Source: Actinomycetes bacterium (lineage in GTDB: Bacteria; Actinomycetota; Acidimicrobiia; Acidimicrobiales; RAAP-2). From it: DNA of 12,530 bases. Position numbers and translations under genes: made by a program. The notes beneath the pieces were generated by a model. The model searched no databases, was not told the origin of the DNA, and saw nothing but the letters and a program-made list of their open reading frames with translations. Shown piece by piece: positions 6,541-12,530 of the stretch. The DNA is taken from positions 1-12,530 of the forward strand of contig JAJYMD010000175.1 of assembly GCA_021787255.1 (NCBI GenBank), written 5' to 3'. Each line of letters starts with the position of its first letter. The first letter of the stretch is position 1.

Positions 6541-7200
6541 ATGACCACCGGCGCACCCGCGTTCGACCGGCCGCTGCCCGCCAAGCCGGCTCCCGTCCCC
6601 CGGACCCCCGCCAAGCCGGCTCCCGCCCCCCGGGACGAGCAAGAGCCGGTGCTGCACTTCGTCGAGCCGCTGCTGGGGCTCCCGAACTCGCGTCGCTACG
6701 CGCTCCGTCCGCTGCCAGAGGGGTACGCGCCCTTCGCGAGCATCGTGTCGCTCGACGAGGAGGACCTGCGCTTCGTCGTCGTGCCGCCGAAACTGCTCTT
6801 CCCCGATTACGAGATCGAGATCCCGCCCGAGGAGCTCGCAGAGCTCGGTCTGGGCGGGGGCACCGAGGCCGAGCCCGCGGCCGGCGCCGACCTGGAGGCG
6901 CCACGCGCGCCGGAGGTGTGGCCGGACTTCGCGAGAGCACTCGGCGCGACCGGCACGGCAAGGCTCGATCCAACGGACGCGATCGTCCTCGTCATCGTCT
7001 CGACCAACGACGTGCCGACGCCGGTCGCGAACCTCCTGGCCCCGATCGTGGTGAACCCGCGCAGCGGTGCCGCCGCCCAGGTCGTGCTCGAGGAGAGCGG
7101 CTACGGGCTGCGCGTGCCCGTGGACGCAGGCAGCGCACGGCGCTTCACCGGCAGCGATGCTTCCCGCGTCCCACGGGTGCCGGCGAGGCCGCACTCGTAG
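6541..7200 (+). CDS. fliW: Flagellar assembly factor FliW, with extension and insertion
   Basis: FliW binds the RNA-binding regulator CsrA and relieves its repression of flagellin translation; it also binds flagellin, coupling synthesis to assembly. The FliW core is recognisable in two parts: residues of about 36-103 (LHFVEPLLGLPNSRRYALRPL, PFASIVSLDEEDLRFVVVPP, FPDYEIEIP) and 145-192 (AIVLVIVSTND, PVANLLAPIVVNP, AAAQVVLEESGYGLR). At 219 residues it is much longer than the usual roughly 145. Residues 1-35 form a Pro/Ala/Lys-rich extension with a duplicated decapeptide, and about 40 residues (105-144) are inserted between the halves. The start is set by AAAGGAGG 7 bases upstream; an earlier in-frame ATG at 6466 lacks one. 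csrA follows 26 bases downstream, the classic fliW-csrA pairing. Confidence 0.93.
   Translation: MTTGAPAFDRPLPAKPAPVPRTPAKPAPAPRDEQEPVLHFVEPLLGLPNSRRYALRPLPEGYAPFASIVSLDEEDLRFVVVPPKLLFPDYEIEIPPEELAELGLGGGTEAEPAAGADLEAPRAPEVWPDFARALGATGTARLDPTDAIVLVIVSTNDVPTPVANLLAPIVVNPRSGAAAQVVLEESGYGLRVPVDAGSARRFTGSDASRVPRVPARPHS
6577..6636 (+). repeat. 30-bp in-frame duplication in the fliW N-terminal extension
   Basis: Two 30-base units (6577-6606 and 6607-6636) differ at only a few bases and encode PAKPAPVPRT and PAKPAPAPRD, residues 13-32 of FliW. The segment is basic, proline-rich and probably disordered. Confidence 0.9.
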
Positions 7201-7226
7201 CGAAGAGAGAAGAGAAAGGACGGGGC

Positions 7227-7784
7227 ATGCTCGTACTGAACCGGCGTCCAGGTGAGTCGATCATCATCGAGCACGGCATCGACCTGAGCCTGCTCTCCAC
7301 CGAAGGCCACAAGGTGTGGCTCGGCGTCACCGTTCCGGGGATTACCTCGTCTGTCCGACTTTCACCGGCCGCCGCGTCCGCGAGCGACGTGCGCCTCGAG
7401 ATCGCGGCGCCCCTGACGGTGCGTGTGGAAGAGGAGCGGGCGTACGTCGAGGTCGCGCCGCTTGGGCATCCCTCGCACGACTGCCGGACGACCTTTGCCC
7501 TCCACCGCAAGGTCGGCCAGTCGATCGACTTCGGAGCCGAGCTCTCGGTGAGGGTGTCGTCGCTCGCGAGAGGCAACCCGTCGCTCGCCTTGGAGGGGCC
7601 CACGATCGGCACGGGCCTCGTCGTCACCGTCATCCGCCAGGTGGGCAGCTACGTGCGCATCGGCATCGACGCGCCGGGTCGGCGCGTCTACCGCAAGGAG
7701 ATCTGGGACCAAGTGGTCGAGGAGAACCGGGCCGCGGCTGCCGGCGATCTCGCGGCGCTTCGGCTGGCCACGTCGAGCGCATGA
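7227..7784 (+). CDS. csrA: Tandem-duplicated CsrA-type RNA-binding regulator
   Basis: CsrA (RsmA) dimers bind GGA motifs near ribosome-binding sites and usually repress translation; FliW, encoded just upstream, is its antagonist. Ordinary CsrA has about 61-75 residues; this one has 185. It opens as a typical CsrA (MLVLNRRPGESIII) and closes as one (YVRIGIDAPGRRVYRKEIWDQV, then EENRAAAAG). The middle holds a second beginning, ALHRKVGQSIDF from residue 91, and a second ending, DVRLEIAAPLTVRVEEE from residue 54. The two halves align without gaps at an offset of 88: L4/L92, R6/R94, G9/G97, S11/S99, I12/I100, P37/P125, V55/V143, R56/R144, A61/A149, P62/P150. Each unit is itself longer than CsrA by about 25 residues between strands 3 and 4. 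ATG 7227 has GAAAGGA at 7214-7220. The stop lies 2 bases from the facing gene's stop. Confidence 0.9.
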   Translation: MLVLNRRPGESIIIEHGIDLSLLSTEGHKVWLGVTVPGITSSVRLSPAAASASDVRLEIAAPLTVRVEEERAYVEVAPLGHPSHDCRTTFALHRKVGQSIDFGAELSVRVSSLARGNPSLALEGPTIGTGLVVTVIRQVGSYVRIGIDAPGRRVYRKEIWDQVVEENRAAAAGDLAALRLATSSA

Positions 7785-7786
7785 CG

Positions 7787-8152
7787 TCACGCCGGGCCCT
7801 CGCCTCGGCGGGAGCTCGGCGCGAGCGGGTCTTCGTGTGCTCGCGGGTCTTCGTGTGCTCTCGGGTCTCCGTGTGCTCGGGCTTCCCCGGGGTCTCGCAG
7901 CAAGCTGGGGTCCGAGATCCGTGCGCGCGCCTGTTCGACGGCTCTGCGGATCTCCGCCCTGCGGGCGTCGTTCGAGTACTTGTCGTAGATGCGCTCGATC
8001 ACGGCCACGCCTGCCCAGCAGACCAGGAGCGCCACCGCGAAGCGCACGACGGCGGCCGTCGCACCGAGCCCTCCGGTGCCGAAGGAGTAGAGCATTGGCA
8101 GCGACACGACGATCGCTGCCGCCAGCACCAGCTCCGGTCGCCGCACCCCCAT
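7787..8152 (-). CDS. Small two-helix membrane protein with hexapeptide repeat tail
   Basis: A 121-residue protein I do not recognise. Two hydrophobic segments, about residues 7-24 and 31-51, predict two membrane helices joined by a Gly-rich turn (FGTGGLGAT). A charged helical segment follows (RIYDKYSNDARRAEIRRAV), and then a hydrophilic tail with three copies of a six-residue repeat (AHGDPR, AHEDPR, AHEDPL). It starts 18 bases after the flhF-like stop on the same strand, so it is probably the last gene of the flhA-flhF transcription unit and may have a flagellar or membrane-tethering role; that is inference from position. GGCGGGGG before ATG 8152 is a weak ribosome-binding site. Its stop faces the csrA stop, 2 bases away. 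Confidence 0.75.
   Translation of the reverse strand: MGVRRPELVLAAAIVVSLPMLYSFGTGGLGATAAVVRFAVALLVCWAGVAVIERIYDKYSNDARRAEIRRAVEQARARISDPSLLRDPGEARAHGDPRAHEDPRAHEDPLAPSSRRGEGPA
7826..7879 (-). repeat. 18-bp tandem repeat, three units, inside the small membrane-protein gene
   Basis: Units at 7826-7843, 7844-7861 and 7862-7879 begin CGGGTCTTCGTGTGCT or CGGGTCTCCGTGTGCT on the + strand and differ at one or two bases. On the coding (-) strand they give the AH(E/G)DP(R/L) hexapeptide repeats, so copy-number changes keep the frame. Confidence 0.92.
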
Positions 8153-8170
8153 CGATCGACCCCCGCCGCC

Positions 8171-9481
8171 TCAGATCCGGGCCACCGACGCGGAGACGAG
8201 GCGCGCCCAGCGCGCGGGAGTCGCCTCGTCTCTGTCGAAGCGGGCGACCGGCACACCGAGCTCGATCAGCTCGCACGGCGTCGTCGTCGACTCGGCGTCG
8301 ACGACCACGAGCGCGTCCGCCCCCCCGATCGCGTCGAGGAAGCGCCGGAGGTCGGAAGTCTTCACGGTGGCCGGCACGATCGCCCAGGCGCAGGAAGGTC
8401 GGAGCGCGACGAGGACGTCCTTGGTCCATGCCTGATCAGATCCGATCGGGGCGGCAGCGACGGCTGCCAGCGCGCAGTGCGCTCGGCGCCAGCCGACCGC
8501 GAGGGCGGCGGCCTTGCTCGGGGTGCGCGCCCTGTGCCCGAGCGTCGCCCAGCAGCCGGCCGACGTCGTGGAGAGCGCAGCGATCTCGTCGACCGGGCAC
8601 CCGACGGCGTCGCACAGCGACGTGGCGACCGCGCGGAGCACCGGGCCATGGCCGACCAGCGCGACGAGACCGCCCGGCCCCTTGGGCAGGGGCGGCGGGG
8701 CCGGCAGCGTCGCGAAGATCGTCTCCAGGATCGGCCTCGAGCCGCTCCCGTCAGCGACGACCTCGGACAGCAACTGGGCAGCGAGGGCCGCAGGGAATCC
8801 GGCCTGGCGCAGCACTGCGGCCGCGATCGTCCGCGCGTCGGGTACCGGCTCGGGGCGTCGAGGCGGCACACCGACCCCGTCCGCCGCGTCGTGCCGGAAG
8901 AGGCCGTTCGGGCCGCTCGGGACGTCGTGCGCGCGAGCGGGTCCCATCGGGGTGGCTCTCATCGGAGCGGTTCTGGTCGTGGGACCGGGCGCGACCACCG
9001 ACGCCGGGCCGTCGCGCCGTGGCGCAGGAGAGACCGGGTCGAGCGTCGGCAGCGCGGAGGTCGAGGGCTCATCTCCGAGCGAGCTCACCACCGTCTTGAG
9101 CACCTCCGCGAAGGGCCGGCGATCGGTGGTGCCTTGACCGAGCGGATCCCCCTCGCGACCATCTGCGTTCGGGCCGGAGCTGCTGGCCGGAGGGGAGAAG
9201 ATCCCCGGCGCCGGCGCTTTCTCGTCGCCGGGGAGCCCGTGCAGCTCGAGCTCGTCGTCGTCGCTCGAGCACAACAGTGCGGCGATCGGGTCCGGTCCTG
9301 GGGGGTCGATCTCCACGACATGGACCTCCTTGGCGAAGAACCCGGCGATGCCACCTCGACGTTCGATCCGGTGCGACTTGAACGGCACGATCCCGTGCTC
9401 CCGCTCGATCTGGAGCAACACGTCTTCGAGCTTCGATCCGACGTAGACGTTGGGCTTCTCATGCAGCTGCTGGAACGCCAC
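8171..9481 (-). CDS. flhF: FlhF-like protein with degenerate GTPase domain
   Basis: FlhF is an SRP-type GTPase that places and counts flagella. The 436 residues follow the FlhF layout. An N-terminal B-type domain spans about 10-58 (VYVGSKLEDVLLQIEREHG, then SHRIERRGGIAGFF, then AKEVHVVEI). A Pro/Gly-rich linker (60-205) and a helical N domain (215-262) follow, then a region matching the FlhF G domain (271-436). In that last part VALVGHGPVLRAVATSL (273-289) sits where GPTGVGKTTT is expected. LVVVDAESTTTPCELIELGVP sits where the TKLDE motif is expected, and no DTAGR is visible, so GTP binding as in FlhF is unlikely. It follows flhA; GTG 9481 lies inside the end of flhA (23-base overlap), and no better in-frame start preserves the N-terminal domain. 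FlhF homology is moderately sure; it is not a frameshifted pseudogene, as the frame is intact throughout. Confidence 0.7.
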   Translation of the reverse strand: MAFQQLHEKPNVYVGSKLEDVLLQIEREHGIVPFKSHRIERRGGIAGFFAKEVHVVEIDPPGPDPIAALLCSSDDDELELHGLPGDEKAPAPGIFSPPASSSGPNADGREGDPLGQGTTDRRPFAEVLKTVVSSLGDEPSTSALPTLDPVSPAPRRDGPASVVAPGPTTRTAPMRATPMGPARAHDVPSGPNGLFRHDAADGVGVPPRRPEPVPDARTIAAAVLRQAGFPAALAAQLLSEVVADGSGSRPILETIFATLPAPPPLPKGPGGLVALVGHGPVLRAVATSLCDAVGCPVDEIAALSTTSAGCWATLGHRARTPSKAAALAVGWRRAHCALAAVAAAPIGSDQAWTKDVLVALRPSCAWAIVPATVKTSDLRRFLDAIGGADALVVVDAESTTTPCELIELGVPVARFDRDEATPARWARLVSASVARI

Positions 9482-11528
9482 CGTTGATCACCCCGATCCT
9501 CTGCAAATGGACATTCCCCGAGATCTCGTTCAGGCTCATGACGCTGAGCGACGGGACGACGGAGCAAAGGAGCCGCCGTAGCGCAGGCCTGAGCTGAGGA
9601 GCGACGACGAGCACGGGATCGTGCCCGGCTCTTCGAGCCTGCTCGGCTACCGTCCGGACCTCGCTCGAGAGACGCTCCAAGACGGAGGGTTCGACCACGA
9701 GGACGCTCTCGTTGGCGCCGTCGCCGAAGTGCAGGTCCTTCGCGAGCGCCTGCTCGAACGCGGCGTCGAGGGTGATCACCGAGAGCTCTGCGTTCCTCGT
9801 GTGCAGGGCCGTGATCGATGCCCCAAGAGCGGTACGCGCAGCTTCGGTCATCCTCTCCGTGGTCTTCGCGATCCGGGCCTGTTCGGTGACCGCCTGGATG
9901 ATTCGGACGATGTCGAGGATCGGCACGCCTTCGTCCAAAAGGTTCACGAGCACCCCGAACAGGTCGGTGATCGTGACCTGTGCCGCCGTCATCTCTTCGA
10001 CCGCGGCGGGGTCGGTGCCCTTCGCAACGTCGACGAGAGTGCGGACCTGCTGCATGGAGAGGAGCTCTCCGGCATGTGACGAGACGACCTCGCCGAGATG
10101 GGTGACGATCGCCGAGGAGCGGTCGATCACGGTGATGCCGGCGGCCGCGAGCGCCTCGAGGCGAGCTTCGGCGGGGATCCACTTGGCTGGCAGCCCGAAC
10201 ACGGGCTCGGTCGTCGCCTCCCCAGGAAGCATGTCGATATCCGGGCCGATGGCGAGCAGCCGCCCAGGGGGGGCTGCGCCACGGGCAACCTCGACCCCGT
10301 TCACCCGGATCCGGTAGGTGCTCGCAGGGAGGTCGACGTTGTCGCGGGTGTGGACCCGTGGCACGAGGACGCCCTTTTCATAGGCGAGCTTGCGCCGCAG
10401 CCCCCGAATGCGCTCGAGCAGGTCGCCGCCTTTCGCCTTGTCGGCGAGGGGGGTCAGGTTCGGCGCGATCTCCAGCTGGAGCGGCTCTACTCGAATCTCG
10501 GCTGCGAGCGACGCGGGGGTGTCGCCAGGAGCGCGAGACCCTTGCGCCTCGATGGCCGCCTCCCGCTCCCTCCTCGCTTCGACCGCCCGCCGGACGCGCC
10601 GAGAAAGCAGGACGAGCAGACCTCCCACGACGAGGAACGGGACGTGCGGGAGACCCGGGACCAGCGCGAGCAGTCCCATCGCGACGCCCGCGACGAGCAC
10701 AGCGCGGGGTTGGTTGCCGAACTGCGTCGTCACGTCCGAGCCGAAGTCGTCGCTTTCCGTGGTCGCCGCGCGCGTGACGATCAGGCCGGTCGAGATCGAG
10801 AGCAGCAGCGCCGGGATCTGAGAGACGAGCCCGTCGCCGATCGACAGCACCGAATAGGTGTGGATCGCCCGGCTGAGGGTGTCGTGATGCTGGACGACCC
10901 CGATCGCAAAGCCGCCGATCAGGTTGATGAAGACGATGACGAGCGCGGCGACCGCGTCGCCGCGCACGAACTTCGACGCGCCGTCCATGTTGCCGTAGAA
11001 CTCCGAGGTTTCGTCGATCTCTCGTCTCCGGCGCCTCGCCTCCTTCTCGTCGATCAGCCCGGAGTTCAGCTCGCCGTCGATGGCGACGAGCCTCGGCGCC
11101 ATCCCGTCGAGGGAGAAGCGCGCGGCGACCTCGGAGACGCGTCCGGCTCCGTTCGTGACCACGACGAACTGGATGACGATCAGGATGAGGAAGATGATGA
11201 GGCCGACGACGATCTGGCCGCCGATGACGAAGCTCCCGAAGGACTGGACGACCGTCCCCGCGTACCCGTGGAGCAGCACGAGGCGCGTCACGCTCACGTT
11301 CAGCCCCAGGCGGAACATCGTCATCAGGAGCAGCAGCGAGGGGAACGCGGAGAAGTCCTGGGGGCGGCGCACGTGCATGGTGGTGAGCAGGACCACCAGT
11401 GCCGCAGACATGTTCAAGGTGATGAGGACGTCGATGATCCAGGTCGGCATCGGCACGACGAGCAGCACCACGATGGCGATGACCATCGCCGGCACCCCGA
11501 AGAGCCCCATGCGTTGCTTCAGCTTCAT
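9459..11528 (-). CDS. flhA: Flagellar type III export gate protein FlhA
   Basis: Core inner-membrane component of the flagellar export gate; its cytoplasmic domain forms a nonameric ring that docks chaperone-substrate complexes, and its membrane part conducts protons. The 689 residues match the family. About eight membrane segments lie in residues 8-325. The FHIPEP cytoplasmic loop is clear: VVVTNGAGRVSEVAARFSL (about 122-140), AIDGELNSGLIDEKEARRRR, and SEFYGNMDGASKFVRGDA (about 175-192), which includes the conserved acidic residues. The FlhA-C domain runs from about 340 to the end (ending VMSLNEISGNVHLQRIG). ATG 11528 has GGAG 6 bases upstream. Its end overlaps the flhF-like gene by 23 bases, so the two are probably co-expressed. 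A FliA-like promoter lies about 87 bases upstream. Confidence 0.97.
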   Translation of the reverse strand: MKLKQRMGLFGVPAMVIAIVVLLVVPMPTWIIDVLITLNMSAALVVLLTTMHVRRPQDFSAFPSLLLLMTMFRLGLNVSVTRLVLLHGYAGTVVQSFGSFVIGGQIVVGLIIFLILIVIQFVVVTNGAGRVSEVAARFSLDGMAPRLVAIDGELNSGLIDEKEARRRRREIDETSEFYGNMDGASKFVRGDAVAALVIVFINLIGGFAIGVVQHHDTLSRAIHTYSVLSIGDGLVSQIPALLLSISTGLIVTRAATTESDDFGSDVTTQFGNQPRAVLVAGVAMGLLALVPGLPHVPFLVVGGLLVLLSRRVRRAVEARREREAAIEAQGSRAPGDTPASLAAEIRVEPLQLEIAPNLTPLADKAKGGDLLERIRGLRRKLAYEKGVLVPRVHTRDNVDLPASTYRIRVNGVEVARGAAPPGRLLAIGPDIDMLPGEATTEPVFGLPAKWIPAEARLEALAAAGITVIDRSSAIVTHLGEVVSSHAGELLSMQQVRTLVDVAKGTDPAAVEEMTAAQVTITDLFGVLVNLLDEGVPILDIVRIIQAVTEQARIAKTTERMTEAARTALGASITALHTRNAELSVITLDAAFEQALAKDLHFGDGANESVLVVEPSVLERLSSEVRTVAEQARRAGHDPVLVVAPQLRPALRRLLCSVVPSLSVMSLNEISGNVHLQRIGVINGGVPAAA

Positions 11529-11614
11529 CGAGACTCCACCAGGCCGGCACGCTCGGATCTTTCCCGCCGCTTCCTGGCAGGTGCTGGTCGCGCCGTCCTG
11601 GCGTCCGCCGTGCT

Positions 11615-11642
11615 CTATCGACCGAGTGCCGCCCGCCCTTGA
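11615..11642 (-). promoter_or_regulatory. Candidate FliA/WhiG-type (sigma-28) promoter for flhA
   Basis: On the - strand, TCAA (11642-11639) is followed after 16 bases by GTCGATAG (11622-11615). The sigma-28 family consensus is TAAA, 15-16 bases, GCCGATAA, so the match is 3 of 4 and 6 of 8. It lies in the 198-base gap between the glycosyltransferase gene and flhA, 86 bases before the flhA start. In enterics flhA is not a late gene, so this would be a lineage-specific arrangement if real. The rest of the gap shows only small GC-rich palindromes. Confidence 0.35.
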
Positions 11643-11726
11643 GGGTCGGGTCGGGGCCGCTCTTGCCTTTGAGGTGCGGCTCGGCCGCGCTCGTCGCAGA
11701 GGCCGCGCGCTTCGGAGCGTTTCGTG

Positions 11727-12530
11727 TCAGGAGAAGCGGCGTAGGGCGCGTCCGCGGGCCGACAATCCCTTGACGAGGCGCATGTCGGGATCGGACACCG
11801 CGTCGCGCAGCGCCTTGGCCAGGCTTTCCCGGTCGGGCTCGAGCCAGAACAGACCGGTGCTCGGCCCGAGGCAGCCGAGGGTCTCGGGCGGACGCGCAAC
11901 CTGGCGGGCTTCCACGCAAAAGCTCGTCCGCTTGTCGGCGAAGGAGCCCGAGCTTCCTCCCTCCAGGACGACGGTCGCCATTCCGCAGGCCATCGCCTCG
12001 AGCAGGCGCACCGGCGTCTCCTGTACGCGTGCCACGTGCACGAAGAGGTCGCAGGATCGGTAGAGCGCAGCACGCGCGGCCGGGTTCGAAGGAAGGTCCA
12101 CGACCTCGACGGGTGCGCCCTCGCCGCGGCGGGCCAATTCGACGAGGTCGGTGCAAGGGGCCCCTCGGGTCCGAGCAAGGAGGAGCCGGACGCCGTCTTC
12201 CTCGGAGAACTCCGTTCGGTAGACCTCGAGCAGGCAGTCGACGCCCCCGGCAGGCGTGCAGTCCCCCGCGAACAGGATGGTGACGACCCCGCCGCGGCGC
12301 AAGGCGCCCGGGTCCGGCGAGAACAGCGCGGTGTCGACCCTGGTCGGGAGCACCCGGACCTTGCGAGGCGGGATCCCGCTGCGCACGGCCTGGGCTCGAG
12401 CCCAGTCGTTGCAGACCCACAGCTCGTCGACGACGTCGCGGATCGGTCCCAGCCACTCGACGGGGAGCTTCCCGTACCCCCAGTCGACGAGTGCGCACGT
12501 GCGGGCGTGCCCGGACAGCAGAGGCGCAGC
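11727..12530 (-). CDS. Glycosyltransferase (GT4-like, GT-B fold), 5' end outside the window
   Basis: 267 residues are visible; the N-terminal portion, probably 100 or more residues, lies beyond the right edge, since the open frame runs to base 12530. Visible features: DVVDELWVCNDWARAQAVRS and GIPPRKVRVLPTRVDTALFSP at the interdomain linker, typical of family 4 enzymes; VTILFAGDCTPAGGVDCLLEVY at the start of the nucleotide-sugar binding domain; VVDLPSNPAARAALYRSCDLFVH; and TPVRLLEAMACGMATVV at the donor site. In the usual E-x7-E motif the first Glu appears replaced by Gln (Q-E-T-P-V-R-L-L-E). An internal GTG at 12386 is not the true start because the family sequence clearly continues upstream of it. 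Donor and acceptor are unknown; a role in flagellin glycosylation is only suggested by the neighbours. Same strand as flhA, 198 bases upstream. Confidence 0.85.
   Translation of the reverse strand, partial: AAPLLSGHARTCALVDWGYGKLPVEWLGPIRDVVDELWVCNDWARAQAVRSGIPPRKVRVLPTRVDTALFSPDPGALRRGGVVTILFAGDCTPAGGVDCLLEVYRTEFSEEDGVRLLLARTRGAPCTDLVELARRGEGAPVEVVDLPSNPAARAALYRSCDLFVHVARVQETPVRLLEAMACGMATVVLEGGSSGSFADKRTSFCVEARQVARPPETLGCLGPSTGLFWLEPDRESLAKALRDAVSDPDMRLVKGLSARGRALRRFS

Noticed and set aside
6272..6544. Second + strand open frame (90 codons) ending in a Lys/Ala-rich tail over the fliW start
   Set aside because: Overlaps the strong fliW ribosome-binding site and resembles no protein I know; the tail reflects the purine-rich leader.
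8171..9481. Treating the flhF-like gene as a pseudogene
   Set aside because: The frame is open throughout, GC-rich codon use matches its neighbours and only the nucleotide-binding motifs are lost, so a diverged functional protein is likelier.
10098..11642. Long + strand open frame opposite flhA
   Set aside because: It is the complement of a clear flhA gene; its His/Asp/Arg-rich product is the usual mirror image of a GC-rich coding strand.

Overview
This is a GC-rich stretch with long, tightly packed genes, GTG starts and 4-base stop/start overlaps. The gene order miaB-miaA-dapF-hflX is typical of Actinobacteria. The actinobacterial-type DapC and the presence of flagellar genes make a deep-branching actinobacterial lineage (Acidimicrobiia-like) my best guess. 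That placement is inference; no rRNA or other marker is present.

Left part (1-5944, all + strand): the tail of an unidentified gene, then a probable operon miaB, miaA, dapF, hflX, dapC. All four internal junctions are GTGA or ATGA overlaps, so translation is probably coupled. MiaA and MiaB together make ms2i6A37 in tRNA. DapC and DapF are two steps of the meso-diaminopimelate/lysine pathway. HflX is a ribosome-associated GTPase. DapF carries Ser where the first catalytic Cys is expected and has a tandemly repeated N-terminus.

Middle (5945-6540): about 600 bases without a convincing gene. It holds a U-less terminator-like hairpin, three perfect copies of a 30-bp repeat, a candidate promoter with operator-like repeats, and a roughly 330-base hairpin-rich leader ending in a strong ribosome-binding site.

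Right part (6541-12530): a flagellar regulation and export region. On + lie fliW and a csrA-type gene. On -, facing them, lie flhA, an flhF-like gene and a small membrane-protein gene, followed upstream by a partial glycosyltransferase gene. FliW is normally the protein antagonist of the RNA-binding regulator CsrA. FlhA is the core membrane protein of the flagellar export gate. FlhF normally sets flagellar position and number.

The most unusual content is this flagellar control set. The CsrA protein is about three times the usual length and reads as a gapless tandem duplication of an extended CsrA unit with an 88-residue period. FliW has an N-terminal repeat extension and an internal insertion. 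The FlhF-like protein keeps the FlhF layout but has lost the GTPase motifs. I read this as a divergent CsrA-FliW module with a single-chain CsrA, next to an FlhF pseudo-GTPase.
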